Source: Ananas comosus (lineage: Eukaryota > Streptophyta > Magnoliopsida > Poales > Bromeliaceae). From it: a stretch of 64,000 nucleotides of DNA. The notes beneath the pieces were generated by a model that saw only the letters and a program-made list of their open reading frames with translations, ran no database searches and had not been told where the DNA came from. The translations under genes and the position numbers were made by a program. Below are positions 11,856 to 23,525 of the stretch, piece after piece; the stretch's first letter is position 1, and the number at the start of each line of letters is the position of its first letter. The stretch covers positions 2,365,067 through 2,429,066 of the forward strand of contig NC_033623.1 of assembly GCF_001540865.1 (NCBI RefSeq), in the 5' to 3' direction.

Positions 11856-11873
11856 TATATATATATATATATA

Positions 11874-12700
11874 CTAGTTGAGCGTACGTGCAAATTACGT
11901 AACAAATATTTTAATTTATTTTAAATTAATAAAAATTTGTAAATCATATTTATTCAGAAATTTAGGATAAAATATTTTGTAATTTTATATGTTACATTTC
12001 ATTAGAAAATATCTACAATATCAAATTTAAATTTTAATATAAAATAGTTGGATAGATTTGATATCAAAAATCAAAAATTATAGTTAATTCACAATTTAAA
12101 CGCAAATTTAAATTTTAATATAAAATAAATGGATAGAAGTGTTATTTTTTAACAGATTGATCAATATTTTTAACCAATTGATCATAACTGTTCGTAGAAT
12201 TAAATTATAGATGGTTATAAATATTTTTTTTAACAAATTGATCATACTCGTTCATTCTTATTTGAGATAATTATGTACAAATTGATCATAAATTTGTACA
12301 TCATATTAATTCAAAAATATGATTTACAAATTTATCAATCTATCTATCTTTTAAATTATTTCCATTGTAATATGTTGATAGCACCAAAATTTAAAATCTA
12401 AAATTTTAAAATTTTAAATTTTGAATTGAAATATAGATTTTCAGTAGATATTCTAGCAAAAATTTGGATAATTATGAATTTTTTTATTTTAGAGATAAAA
12501 AATTAAATAAATTTCGAATTAAATTATAGATTCACGCTAGATATCTTTTGGTTGGCAAAAAATTTGAATAAGTATATAAATAAAGAGAAATTAAAAGTTT
12601 GTTCCATTATGTTATTTATTTTACATAAGGAAAGAGAAATTAATTTTTTTTCTCGTCAAAAAATAGGTCTGTCGACAAACCGAAATTTGAAATACTTGCT

Positions 12701-12718
<18 letters not shown>
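11874..12718 (-). mobile_element. Non-autonomous Helitron
   Basis: On the minus strand it starts TCTATATATATATATAAGC, a usual plant Helitron 5' form. It ends with a hairpin-like ACGTAATTTGCACGT, then CTCAACTAG followed by T. It shares the block GGTCTGTCGACAGACC-like (12665-12690) and most of its body with 12745-13289. No coding capacity. Confidence 0.55.
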
Positions 12719-12744
<26 letters not shown>

Positions 12745-12748
<4 letters not shown>

Positions 12749-13289
12749 AGAGTGTACGTGCAAATACACGTAACAATTATTTTAATTTATTTTAAATCAA
12801 TAAAAATTTTTAATCATATTTATTCAAAAATTTAGAATAAAATATTTTTTAATTTTATATGTTATATTTTATTAGAAAATATTTACAATATCTTACATTA
12901 TTTTTTTATATGCATCAAATATTTTTATATACAATTTCTAAAAAATCTAAGACTTAAGTAAGTGTTTTAAACTAAAAGCATCAAAATTTAATTGACATTT
13001 ATTTCAAAATTTAAAATTTAATTTTGATCCATTATATAATTAAAATTTTTTAATTGTTAATTCAATTTTGATATCAAAAATCAAAAATTAAATTTAATTC
13101 ATGATTTAAACTCAAATTTCAATTTTAATGTAAAATAGATGGATAAAAGTGTTATTTTTTAACAAGTTGATCATAGCCGTTCATTTTTATTTTTTACGTA
13201 AGAAAAGAGAAATCAATATTTTTTCCGCTAAAAAATGGGTCTGTCGACAGACCCAAATTTGAAATACGTGCTTTTATATATAGTATAGA
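12745..13289 (-). mobile_element. Non-autonomous Helitron, second copy
   Basis: On the minus strand it starts TCTATACTATATATAAAAG, a textbook plant Helitron 5' terminus, then carries the palindrome GGGTCTGTCGACAGACCC. Near its 3' end is a hairpin TACGTG-TATTTG-CACGTA. The expected CTAG end is replaced by a (GA)n tract at 12717-12747, so the 3' border is eroded. Confidence 0.55.
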
Positions 13290-13297
13290 TATATATA

Positions 13298-13822
13298 GAA
13301 TTAGGCTACTATACTATCTATAGTACCGGAGCTCCGGTACTATAGTCTTGTTTGCGATCTTAGGGTATTCAAATTAACGATCAACGCCGTTAAATATGAT
13401 CTAAAGTATATGAAGTTCTTAAGAATAAAATTTTAGTTTTTTTCGACATCGTTTACTTACTAAATAAATTATGTTAAAATAGACGGTGAAAATTGAATAA
13501 TTTTTAAAATTTGAGTATAGAACTTTTAAATTCAAGATCGAGAATGTTAACCTTAATCTAAATAGTTTAAAATATTTTTTATCAAAATTTGAAGAAATTT
13601 AGATTCTTCTACACCGTTAAACTCCAAACTCGCTATAGTAGCCGTTGAAAATTGACAATTTTGTAATTGTTTGATCATAAAGTAAACTATGTCGAAAAAA
13701 TATAAAATTTTATTTCTAAAAACTTTAAATATCCTAGATCAGTTTTAACGGTGTGGATCGTTGATTTGAACACCCGAAGATCGAAAACAGGGCTATAGTA
13801 CCGGAGCCTAGGAGACTAGCTC
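13298..13822. mobile_element. Long foldback element (D1)
   Basis: The left end TTAGGCTACTATACTATC leads into a perfect 28-bp palindrome (CTATAGTACCGGAG plus its reverse complement, 13319-13346). The right end repeats ATAGTACCGGAG before a (TA)n tract. Left interior (TTAACGATCAACGCCGTT) and right interior (AACGGTGTGGATCGTTGAT) are inverted copies, so almost the whole element can fold back. Flanked by TA tracts. Confidence 0.7.
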
Positions 13823-13848
13823 ATATATATATATATATATATATATAT

Positions 13849-14034
13849 AGAGCTAGGCTCCTATGCTTTCAAAAGTACGGAAGCCTCCGTACTTGTAAGT
13901 TGTTTTCAATAATGAGACATCCGATTCGGCGATTGGTTCGTTAGACATGATCTACTCTATTAGAACTACCTAGAAACCAAATTTCATAATTTTTTGACTT
14001 CGTTTGTGTAGTAAACGAGTAGCCTCAAAATGAA
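13849..14034. mobile_element. Long foldback element (B1), left part; cut by gap
   Basis: GAGCTAGGCTCCTATGC, then a hairpin with stem AAGTACGGA/TCCGTACTT, then the B-type interior (GACATCCGATTCGGCGATTGG). The right part lies in or beyond the N gap. Confidence 0.65.
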
Positions 14035-14490
14035 NNNNNNNNNNNNNNNNNNNNNNNNNNNNNNNNNNNNNNNNNNNNNNNNNNNNNNNNNNNNNNNNNN
14101 NNNNNNNNNNNNNNNNNNNNNNNNNNNNNNNNNNNNNNNNNNNNNNNNNNNNNNNNNNNNNNNNNNNNNNNNNNNNNNNNNNNNNNNNNNNNNNNNNNNN
14201 NNNNNNNNNNNNNNNNNNNNNNNNNNNNNNNNNNNNNNNNNNNNNNNNNNNNNNNNNNNNNNNNNNNNNNNNNNNNNNNNNNNNNNNNNNNNNNNNNNNN
14301 NNNNNNNNNNNNNNNNNNNNNNNNNNNNNNNNNNNNNNNNNNNNNNNNNNNNNNNNNNNNNNNNNNNNNNNNNNNNNNNNNNNNNNNNNNNNNNNNNNNN
14401 NNNNNNNNNNNNNNNNNNNNNNNNNNNNNNNNNNNNNNNNNNNNNNNNNNNNNNNNNNNNNNNNNNNNNNNNNNNNNNNNNNNNNNNNNN
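14035..14490. other. Sequence gap (456 N)
   Basis: An unsequenced run of N between a B-type foldback left half and an A-type foldback element. ORFs reported across it are artefacts. Confidence 0.99.
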
Positions 14491-14970
14491 CAAGTTGTTT
14501 TCAATGATGCGGCTTCCAAATCGACGATCGGCTCCGTTAGACTTGATCTACACTATTAAAAATATTTGGAAACTAAATTTCATAATTTTTCGACATCATT
14601 TAATTAACTAGTGATCAAAAGGTCTCAAAATTGATAATTTTAATGGTAGATATGATGCGTTTGTGAATTTAACGGTGTAAAACAATCCAAATCTGATGAA
14701 ATTTTTATAGAAAATTCTTTTCACTATTTAAAGTAAGATCAGTATCCCTGATCTTAAATTCAAGTTTTTTATCATTATGTTTTAGGAGATTTTTATTTTC
14801 AGCCGTTCATTTTTAAACTACTCGTTTGTTAGGTAAATGATGCCGAAAATTCATGAAATTAGTTTCCAAATACTTTTAATAGTGTAGATCAAGTCTAACG
14901 GAGCCGATCGTCGATTTGGAAGCCGCATCATTGAAAACAACTTGGTAGCACGGAGGCCTCCGTGCCACCG
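14491..14970. mobile_element. Long foldback element (A1), left end in gap
   Basis: A-type interior starting CAAGTTGTTTTCAATGATGC and ending with its inverted copy and the hairpin GGTAGCACGGAGG/CCTCCGTGCCACC (one mismatch) before a short TA tract. The two halves are near-perfect inverted repeats about 240 bp long. Confidence 0.7.
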
Positions 14971-14978
14971 ATATATAT

Positions 14979-15202
14979 TATGCTACTACACTATTGATAA
15001 TCCCAAGCGCTTGGTGCTATCGAGTTTTCGACCGTTGAATGAAAAGATGTGCAGTTAGGATAATAGTGGTCCCTTAAGTTTGAGTGGGTGGTTAATTGAA
15101 TAGTATAATCTAATGGGTGGAAATGATCAAAGGGTAGATATAATGGCAGAAAACTTGATAGTACCAAGAGCTTGGTATTATCGATAGTATAGTAGACAGA
15201 CT
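14979..15202. mobile_element. Short foldback element (S2)
   Basis: Left end ATGCTACTACACTATTGAT with hairpin CCAAGC/GCTTGG. Shared interior TGAATGAAAAGATGTGCAG and GAGTGGGTGGTTAATTGAAT. Right hairpin TACCAAG/CTTGGTA, then AGACAGACTCTCTCTC and (TA)n. Confidence 0.7.
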
Positions 15203-16119
15203 CTCTCTCTCACTCTATATATATATATATATTAAAGGTGTCCATGAACCGGGTCGGAACTGGGCATTGATATTCTATTTCAGTACTCTAAAATTAAATG
15301 GGTAGGAAAAAATATATATGTCCTGCCCATTTAACTTCGGATCAGGTCCATTTCTGGGTACTTAAGTTATTAACATACCCTTCAAATCTATTCAAGCGAG
15401 TTTGGATAGTGACTAGCTGTATACTAACCGCTTAAAATTGGGTACGGGTTGGATCTAGATCAGCTACGAGTAACCACATGCACATATTTTTTATAGACTC
15501 TTAAATAGTTTATGGACAAACCATAAATCTCTTTCTGTAGAAAACTCGCGTTTTAATAAGTGGCACCCAGTCAGAGGGATCGGAGGAGTAGAGAGAGCGG
15601 CTAGAATTTGATTTCCTTTTTCTTTTTTCTTTTTTTTCACTTCTGTTTTAACTCCAACAATAAATATTGTTTAGAGAGGAAGATGCGAGCACTAAACACA
15701 GCCACTAGAACTAAAAAAATCAGTAAAAAATAATTAAAAAGGAGAAGACTAAACATGACAGCTAAGTTGTACTAGAATGAAAATACACGAAGACCCATCA
15801 TCTATAATTCTAATTAAAATTAATCTCTCAACTTTATTTTTTTTTAATTTACTATTAGGTATTTTACCGGGTCTTGGTCCGGATTCTGACCCGGTTCCAG
15901 ATTTGCAGAAGTATTCGGACCCATCATTTGAAAACTATTCCGAACCTTATTCATTAAAATGTCAGGTTCAGATTGAGTCCAAATCGAATATGAATATAAA
16001 ATATCCGAACTCATACCTGAAATTTTAATAGTTTTTTCATCCGCATGTTATTCATTTTTTATCGGGTCTGATTCGTGCCTGAGTTGGATATAGCATATCA
16101 CGTAGTTGGGATAGCTTTA

Positions 16120-16125
<6 letters not shown>
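15203..16125. other. Intergenic, possible hAT-like remnant
   Basis: GGGTCGGAACTGGGC near 15249 and GGGTCTGATTCGTGCC near 16064, with GGTCC/GGACC-rich words between, suggest a degraded 'GGGTC' hAT-type MITE. No gene is seen; the 83-codon ORF at 15777-16028 lies inside. Confidence 0.35.

Positions 16126-16200
<75 letters not shown>
16126..16200. repeat. (TA)n microsatellite, about 37 units
   Basis: An uninterrupted TA run. It gives a spurious poly-IY ORF on the + strand. Confidence 0.95.
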
Positions 16201-16205
<5 letters not shown>

Positions 16206-18025
16206 CTGTAGCTGCTATTTGTGGCCTAATTTACTGGAAAAATCCGAATTCGGCCCAAATTTATATCATGTTTTGATCCCAAAATCGTGTGGTTGAATAA
16301 CATACAGATTGAGGGCCTCTTTGGGATTATAAGGTGTATACATCAGAACAATTTGAACAATTACTTGTTTCCAAATAGCTATCTAAAATATAGAAAACAT
16401 TAATATTTTTTATGAAAACTTTTGAAAAAATTTATTGATCGTCTAAGATCAATCAATTTAAACGACTAACAACATTAGCAAATGGTGAAAAAAAAATAAA
16501 GAGGAAAGAACACACTCCACTGACATAGAAGAGTCTTCTTAATGTTAAAAATCACGTTTAGAGATGAAATCGATTGTGGTTATCGCGTTTAATTTTGAAC
16601 AATAAGTTGAATTTTGAGATAAATGGTCCTGTTATACTGTTGACATGCATCTTTTACTATTTTTGGCCATTTTGACCACTAATAATAATTTTAAATTTAT
16701 GAAATATAGATATAAATGGTTAATTATAGATTTTTATTATTTAGTTTACTATTTGCAAATGCACAAAAGTTCACCCTTATATATAATTTAGTTTTTGATT
16801 AATATGAAGATTTAATAAAACAATCAGCCCAATATGTGATGAGAAATTTTTACGTGTGCTCGCATTGCACTGCGCACTGCGTACACTTAAAATTATAGAA
16901 AAATATTACTTATACACTCCATATAGGTGTGCATTTTACGCATCTGAGATTTGAAGGTGTAAAAATCTAATGGATTTTTATAATTATAATTTAAATCTGA
17001 GTTGATTTTATAATTAAAATTTAAGACATACAATTAAATTTATAATTTGAGTTTAAAATTTAAGTTATACTCATAATAATTGAAATTAAATTGTAAAATA
17101 AAAGTTCAACATAAAAATTAGAACATTAATTCAAATTTATTCATAATTTGAATTTATGATTTGAATCGTATTTTAATTTACTATTTGATCTTAAATTCTA
17201 AATTCAAATATGAATTCGCAATTTGAATTAATATTTAATTTAAATTAAAATTTGAGTTTAAATCACAATTCAAACTGAAACTTTTGAATTCATAATTCAA
17301 ATTCGAAGTTCAAACTGAAACTCGTTATTGAAATTAAATTTAAATAGCAACTTAAATTTGAATTCGGCTTTCAACATAAAAATTTAAATTTTAAATTCAA
17401 GTTTCAAACAATAATTTGCATTTATAGTTTGGAACAATTTGAATTCAAAGTTTAAGTTGAGGTTCTTAGGTAAAAATAATTTGATTAAAATTTAAATTTA
17501 AATATTTTAGTTTAAAATTTAAATTTAAAATTTGAATACTAGAGTTCAAATGTAAATATAAATTAAAATTTAAGAACTAAATTTAAATATAAATTCACAT
17601 ATTTGAATTTAAAAATTTTATATTGAATTTGAATTTGCAAATAAGATTCAGAATGTAAAATTAAATTAATGATTTTAATTCAAATTTAAAGTAAAATACA
17701 ACTTTAAAAATAAATCAAAGATTAAATTTAATACCAAATATAAATTTCTTAGCTAAGTTCTTTACTTTCGGTGAATTAGGGTTTAGGATTTAGGATTGAT
17801 TTTGAAATTTTTTGGACCAAATTAAAAAAAACATGAGATTTAGTTGTAACTCAGTTTTGTAAAATAATTTTTATATTCAATTTCATAAGCTAAACGATCG
17901 ATAAAACGTCACTTTTCAAAATATCATTTTTGGTGTTTCGTTTTAGATGTCTTAATTTTGGCGAACCGAATATGCTCTTAATCGAACCGGACCGGGGCCG
18001 ATACGGGGGCCGCGGCACCTCTCCC
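16201..18025. other. Intergenic AT-rich DNA with low-complexity tract
   Basis: 16970-17720 is AATTTAAA/TTTGAATT low-complexity sequence. 16311-16345 (GAGGGCCTCTTTGGGATTA) looks like an isolated MITE end. No gene is seen. Confidence 0.5.
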
Positions 18026-18220
18026 TAGGGCTGGCAAACGAGCGAGCCGGCTCGCGTTCGACTCGTGTTCGGCTCGATATTCGGCTCGCTCGAGCTCGAC
18101 TCGAAATTAAATGAGCCGAGCTTGAACAAAATAAAAGGCTCGAAATTCATTTCAAGCCGAGCTTGAGTATTACTCGGCTCGTTCGAATTAGGCTCGAAAA
18201 GCTCGAAAAGCTCAAAAATA
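18026..18220. mobile_element. hAT-like MITE fragment (GGCTCG-rich)
   Basis: TAGGGCTGGCAAACGAGC followed by repeated GAGCCG/CGGCTC words, a pattern typical of plant hAT-derived MITEs. The right end is missing where a TA tract and the next foldback element begin. Confidence 0.45.
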
Positions 18221-18230
18221 TATATATATA

Positions 18231-18462
18231 TAGGCTGGGGCTACTATACTCATATGAGTATAGAGTCCTTTGTACTCATAAGTTTTCGACCGTTCAGATG
18301 AAAAAATGTACGGTTAGGATAAAAGTGGTTACGGTTAAATTGATAGTGGGCCCCCTAGAATTGAGTGGGTGGTTGGTTGAATAGTATAATCGAATGGGTG
18401 AAAACAGCCAAAAATTTATGAGTACAATAGACTCTATACTCATCAAAGTATAGTAGCCAAGC

Positions 18463-18464
<2 letters not shown>
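18231..18464. mobile_element. Short foldback element (S3)
   Basis: Inside (TA)n on the left and (TC)n(TA)n on the right. Left hairpin stem ATGAGTA/TACTCAT and the same stem at the right end (18423-18453), unlike the CACCAAG stems of other short copies. Shared interior GATGAAAAAATGTACGGTTAGG and GAGTGGGTGGTTGGTTG (both shortened here). Confidence 0.7.
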
Positions 18465-18509
<45 letters not shown>

Positions 18510-19086
18510 GCATTAAGATAACCCCATATTACAGTAGCCATGTTGCCGGCTAAATTGCCTTTGGATGATAATTAATCATCACTTCTTTCTGTCTGATTCT
18601 ATTTCTTTAGATTGTGTTTGTCATCATAGCTTATTATACATTAAATTTCTAAAACTAAAACAATTTGAAAGCAAAAATGAAAATATTATTTGATCAATAA
18701 AATATGGCTAAACTCAAAATCAACAAAGAAAACATCATTAATCAATAAACATATGTAGATATACTAATGTTGCTTGCGATTTATAAAAATTCAAATATTC
18801 CAACTCAAGTCGAACGTTATTTGAGCAACATAATATGGGTAAAATATGAAAAACAAATTTATACATGACAAGGATTCGTTGCGATTACAACTGAAGGCTA
18901 GAAAATTGTTGAACAACTGCAAAATAGTTGGCTACGAAGTAGCAGACCATCCAAAACTTATGTAGGTTTTGGCGTTACAACTTCAGCAGAGAAATGAAGA
19001 GCTAGGTTTANACACCGGTTTGAACCAATTTGAGATGAAAACCAAAACCGGTTCAGATTTCTTCTGTAGACCGGTTTCACCCGTGC

Positions 19087-19119
19087 ACACGTGGCCCATC
19101 ACGCGGGGAGTGACGTGGC
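19087..19119 (+). promoter_or_regulatory. Two ACGT-core (bZIP-type) sites upstream of CDT1
   Basis: ACACGTGGC (19087-19095) and TGACGTGGC (19111-19119) match G-box and C/G-hybrid elements bound by plant bZIP factors. They lie about 170-200 bp before the CDT1 start codon, just upstream of the E2F sites. Function is inferred from motif only. Confidence 0.4.
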
Positions 19120-19132
19120 CACACTCCCAAGC

Positions 19133-19201
19133 TTTCCCGCCATTTCCCTTCCCGCCAAAACAAAGCTACACAACACCGCTCCCTCCTCATTCCCGCGGGA
19201 A
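19133..19201 (+). promoter_or_regulatory. Cluster of three E2F-type sites, CDT1 promoter
   Basis: TTTCCCGCC (19133-19141), TTCCCGCCAAA (19149-19159, reverse of TTTGGCGGGAA) and the palindrome TTCCCGCGGGAA (19190-19201) fit E2F/DP consensus sites. They sit directly before the TATA-like box and 86-154 bp before the ATG. E2F control of CDT1 at the G1/S transition is established in plants and animals. Confidence 0.8.
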
Positions 19202-19210
19202 ACACGCCCC

Positions 19211-19219
19211 TTTTATATC
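19211..19219 (+). promoter_or_regulatory. TATA-like box of CDT1
   Basis: TTTTATATC lies 76 bp before the CDT1 ATG, which would put the transcription start near 19245. It is the only TATA-like word in the GC-rich proximal promoter. Confidence 0.5.
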
Positions 19220-19286
19220 CCTTCCCCTCCCCCTTTCCCCCCGCGTCGCTCAAATCCCTAATTTACCACCGCAACCCCTCCCCCAA

Positions 19287-22200
19287 ATGGAACCCCTCGC
19301 CCCATCGCCATCGTCGTCGTCGAAGAAGCCTCCGATCGATCCCTCCCCCGCCGCCGCCGCCGCCGCCGACGACGACGGCCGGATCTGGACCCCGGAGAAG
19401 CCGCCCCAGCTCCCGCGGCGGAGCCGCAACCGGAGCCTGGCCTTCTCGGTGAAGGAGGTGAAGCAAGCAGCCCTGCAGCTACAGAGGCCCGAGAAGGGAT
19501 CGGGATCTGATGCCGCCGGTGCAGATCTCGGTCGATCCGACGATGCCCTCTCGTTCGTGGAGCGTCAGCTGCGAAGGGAGTCCGATCGCAGATCGAGCCC
19601 GTTGAAGCCCAAGCCGCAGATCAAGCTACCGGAGAAGTAAGATCTTCGATCCAATCGATCTTGCAATAGATTTAGCGATTTTAGACATACATATAGGTTA
19701 TCTGATGCCAGTTTGATGTATTTCTTCAAATTAGTTTGATTAAATTGGATACTTTGTATCTTCGGATTGTTAATTAAGTTTTTCACTCCAGTTTTTACTA
19801 TGTTTTGCATTTTTTAGATCAATTAGAAGAAAAAGTTCAATTCTTTGCGTACAAAATTTTGATTGGCAAAATATGTGGTTCTCGATTCTCCATTGAAAGT
19901 AGCTAATTTATTGCTGTTACAGATACGAGATACTGTGCGAGTTTTTCAATTCTATGGAAAGCTCGATCCGGTTGCTTCGCCTGAAGGGATCCATGTTGAC
20001 ATTTCCAAACATCTGTACTAGTATTCAGCATTTGACTGAGAGGTGCTTTTATCTCTTCACTTGGCCAAATTAGTTATTTTGATTCATTTATAACTAAGCA
20101 CATAGGAAATGATCGAGCTTTTACTTTACCGATCTTTCTAAAGAAATTAGTCTTAATTGCTGTGTTTAGGAGGTTTACTTACGAGCATTTAGCGCAAATT
20201 AAGCACATATTATCCGAAGCCATTTTGATCAAGAAGGTGCTTTTGCGCGATGAGACAACTTGCTGCATGAAGCCGGAGCTTCAGATAACTCTGCAGCTTG
20301 AGGCTGTAGGGAGCAATTCGAAGCAGAAGGGCGAAACTGGATATTCAATTTTGAGGAGGCTCTTCAGAGAAAGGCTTGTAGATTTCTTCAAAGAACATCC
20401 AAAGGTATCGATATTAGCCTCTTTCGACTCTCTTTTAAAAATTGAAGTTTTTGTTTTCCAGGTCTCTTCTTAGTCTATGTAATTTCTGCAACTTATTAAG
20501 TCGGTTTTAAGTCGCCGATTACAGAAGTAGGCGTTTTTGTTAATTGTGAATCGGTGCTTGCAGGGGAATGAAATTCCAGTAGCGGAGTTGCCACATCCGT
20601 TTAACCGATCAAAACCAAGTGAAATTGCAACATCAGAACCAAGAGCCATCACTGATTTGCAGTTTGCAGAATCGCCTTCTATTTCTTCTTCCCTGCAGCA
20701 ACCTGTTGTTCTGTCTCACATGTCTCAGTCTTTCCGTAAACGGTTTTCTCAGAAGAAAGATGCATTACCAGATTCATGTACGACATCTTTCGCATGTATC
20801 AGAAGTGCTTCTCAAAGAGATGATCCTCTGGTTTCTCTGCTTCCATTGTCTAAACAATCTGCTCCAAAACCACCTGTGATTACAAAATCATTGCAGAGTT
20901 CTCCCATTTCATTGAAAAAAGTTGAGGGTACCCCTGCCAAGGTCGTCTCTACGCCAATTAGGCTAATGACCGCTACACCAGATCTCCAAACACCGAAGAG
21001 ATGTTATACAGATAAAGGTTTTGATTCTCCCCAACTGAAGAAGGTACCGAAGCGATCAGCGCGAACTAAATTATTCAACACACCGACAAAGAATGTGGAA
21101 GCAAGGGAAGAGGAGGAGGAAAACAGAAGTTCCAGCAATGAAGATCATGATGATATCCTGGGTTTTCTACCAAAGACTCTGTTACAATCTGTAAGTGCTC
21201 TCTCTTACTAAGGAAAATTCTTTGTTATGTTTTTGATACTTTCTTATGCAATTGTTGTACGGATATTGTTCCTGGTTGGAACCCTTGTATTGTATTGATT
21301 GCGACGCTTAGGACGTACAGGGGAAACTCTGTCCGTTCGGCGGTCTGTCGGCGTGCCCGAATCCGGCCAAATAGGCGGGGGCTCGGGGCGTGACATTCTT
21401 TGTGTACTTACTTTTTTCGTATTTGTGGGCAAGTCTTTACTACAATAGATCTTTGTTTCATAAGCGATGATTTGGATAATGGCATGATTTGGGTTGGTTT
21501 TGGAAATACTCTAATTACATTTAGTTTACTGGTCTCCGTTACTTCATGTCTCATGCTCACTGCATCTGGATTGTTTGGTTCTTTTAGGCTCCAATGAGTT
21601 GAATGAGTTGATTTTCAGTAGTGATTATTAACTGTAAACTTAACTAAATTGTTGAAACATTCTCATGTATTTAGATGCATTCCATCCTATAAGAGTTTTT
21701 CATCATATGTGTTTCCTAATAGTTTAATGCACCTTCCTTTTAGCGAAATCAGAAGAAACATGACATTTTAGCTCCCTGCAGATAAGAGAGAAGGAAAGGA
21801 AAGCTTTGGAGGACAAACAGGCCGGAGCTGCTGATATTGTTAGACGGCAGAAGTTGTTAGCATCCTTGCCTGGTACTTTTGACATGATCTTACTTATCTA
21901 TCAGTCACTGAATCGAACAGTGATGACAAAGCAGGAACTTATTTATAAGATAATTGCGAGTCACTCAAAAATAGCTGACAGAGGTAGGGTCATTCATCTG
22001 CAAAATATTCATTTGCATGTCTTTTGCATATAAGTCAACTGTTATTGAGAATACAGATCTTTTTTTTTTGGGATTTCTAGGTGAAGTTGAAGAACAGTTG
22101 AAACTGTTGCAAGAACTTGTTCCAGATTGGATCTCCGAAAAGACGGCACTTAGTGGAGATCTTCTCTGCTGGTGAGCTTACTGAACTCTCTATGTTCATT

Positions 22201-22614
22201 TTGCCGCAGTTCGAAATTGCGAGATATTATTAGTATGATTTATAAACTGGTTGTTATCAGATGAAAAATATGTATCAGTGTCCTCTGCTGTCAAGATCTA
22301 GTCTTCAGAATTTGAAGTCAAATAGATCGAAGTTGAATATATGGAAATTGAGCTTGTCAAAGTAGTTAATTTTTAATATATTCTTTGCTGAGTAATCACA
22401 CATAATTACCTGATGTGGGACTAAATCTAAAATTTTTATCCCACTTAATCATCTGGAGAAGTTTACCTACAAAATTATTTTGTTCAAGTATCTCTCTGGA
22501 TTAGTAACCTTGTTGTTCTGACAAACCATAATTAATCCCTATATTCTTGTTTTCAGTGTTAACATGATAGCGAGTGCGGATGAGATTCGACAAAGACTAG
22601 TAGAAGCTGAGTAG
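19287..22614 (+). CDS. CDT1: CDT1 DNA replication licensing factor
   Basis: Loads the MCM2-7 helicase with ORC and CDC6 at replication origins in the nucleus. Seven exons join in frame at GT-AG sites: 19287-19636, 19923-20042, 20170-20404, 20564-21190, 21782-21983, 22081-22171, 22557-22614, giving 560 residues, close to plant CDT1 (about 570). The N-terminus is disordered and Ala/Ser/Pro-rich with WTPEK. The winged-helix CDT1 domain is about 117-235 (YEILCEFFNSMESSIRLLRL, RRFTYEHLAQIKHI). A Ser/Pro linker (236-444) has CDK-type sites TPKR and TPTK. The C-terminal MCM-binding winged helix is about 445-545 (IREKERKALEDKQ, IVRRQKLLASLPGTFDMI, VPDWISEKTAL). ATG 19287 is chosen because the in-frame upstream ORF contains an N and the promoter. 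Intron 4 holds an LTR fragment. The gene looks intact. Confidence 0.93.
21290..21395 (+). mobile_element. LTR 3'-end fragment in CDT1 intron 4
   Basis: GTCGGCGTGCCCGAATCCGG ... GGGGCGTGACA strongly resembles the terminal part of the solo LTR ending at 8410. It is a GC-rich island inside an AT-rich intron. No second end is seen. Confidence 0.55.
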
Positions 22615-22840
22615 AAGGAGAATGTCCCTTGGAATTGGGATACTAAGAAAAGCACATTGCGTGGTCATTTTGTGTGTCATTAAGCAGCTTTTTGCCTCAC
22701 AAAATCTGGAAGTAGCAAATGGAAGCTGCAATTTACATACATTATGCCGAGTACAGAGATTTTTGCGAAGCTCCCTCAATGCTCGATCTTATATTGTTCC
22801 CATCGGATTTTATGTTGCTTTTTAGAAGTTAAATGTTGTA

Positions 22841-22846
22841 AATAAA
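22841..22846 (+). terminator. Poly(A) signal of CDT1
   Basis: AATAAA 227 bp after the CDT1 stop codon, in an AT-rich 3'UTR without ORFs of note. Confidence 0.5.
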
Positions 22847-23302
22847 CCATTCTCACTCTTGATGCGTAAAAGCATTGCTTTTCCTGGTATTGTGCTCATT
22901 GGAGCTCCTTGTTGAGTTAACATATTCTTCTAATGAGAAATCTTATCCTGCAAAGCTACCGAAATTGTCCAGGAATATTTATCAGAATCGAAGCACATAA
23001 ATTTGCTGTGGATCACTTGAACCATGCCTTTATTTTTGCACAATGCAAATCATTTTGCAACTCCAGAAGAGTATGTTGAAATAATCACTAGGAGGCAGTA
23101 GCGATACAATATTTCAGTAGCAAATTATGCTTTTGGTAACTGGTTGTTTGGTTGTTCGGAGTCTTGTAATGACGCATGTGACAAGTGCATCTGTAATTTT
23201 ATCCCAAGAATCTTTGGTTGCAAGGATTAAGAGTGATGTTTAATATATAACCAACAGGTTAAGGCTTTTTTTGATATATAAATATCTTAATTAGCATAAT
23301 GT

Positions 23303-23525
23303 TAGAGCTACTATGGCTTTTGGAAAGCAAAAAGTGTTAGTGTTTTCGCTTTTGGTTCTTGAATTAAGAATTATATAATTGGGATGATAGTGGTCCACCT
23401 TAGAGTTTAGTGGTCTTCTTAAGATAATAATAGTCAATCCAAATGTCAAAATGGTCAAACCGGGTTGGCCAAGGCTATAAAATTGAAAGCACCAACTCCC
23501 TTATACGCTTTGAAAGATATAAGTA
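23303..23525. mobile_element. Degenerate short foldback element (S4)
   Basis: GAGCTACTATGGCTTTTGG on the left, AGTAGCTCTTCTC on the right, and an interior GATGATAGTGGTCCACCTTAG like the shared block of S2, S3, S5 and S6. More diverged than the others. It lies between CDT1 and the truncated ETFB exons. Confidence 0.4.

Noticed and set aside
13984..14611. Long open frames across 14035-14490 on both strands
   Set aside because: They consist of N translated as X; there is no sequence there.
16075..16296. 73-codon ORF with poly Ile-Tyr
   Set aside because: It is the translation of a (TA)n microsatellite.
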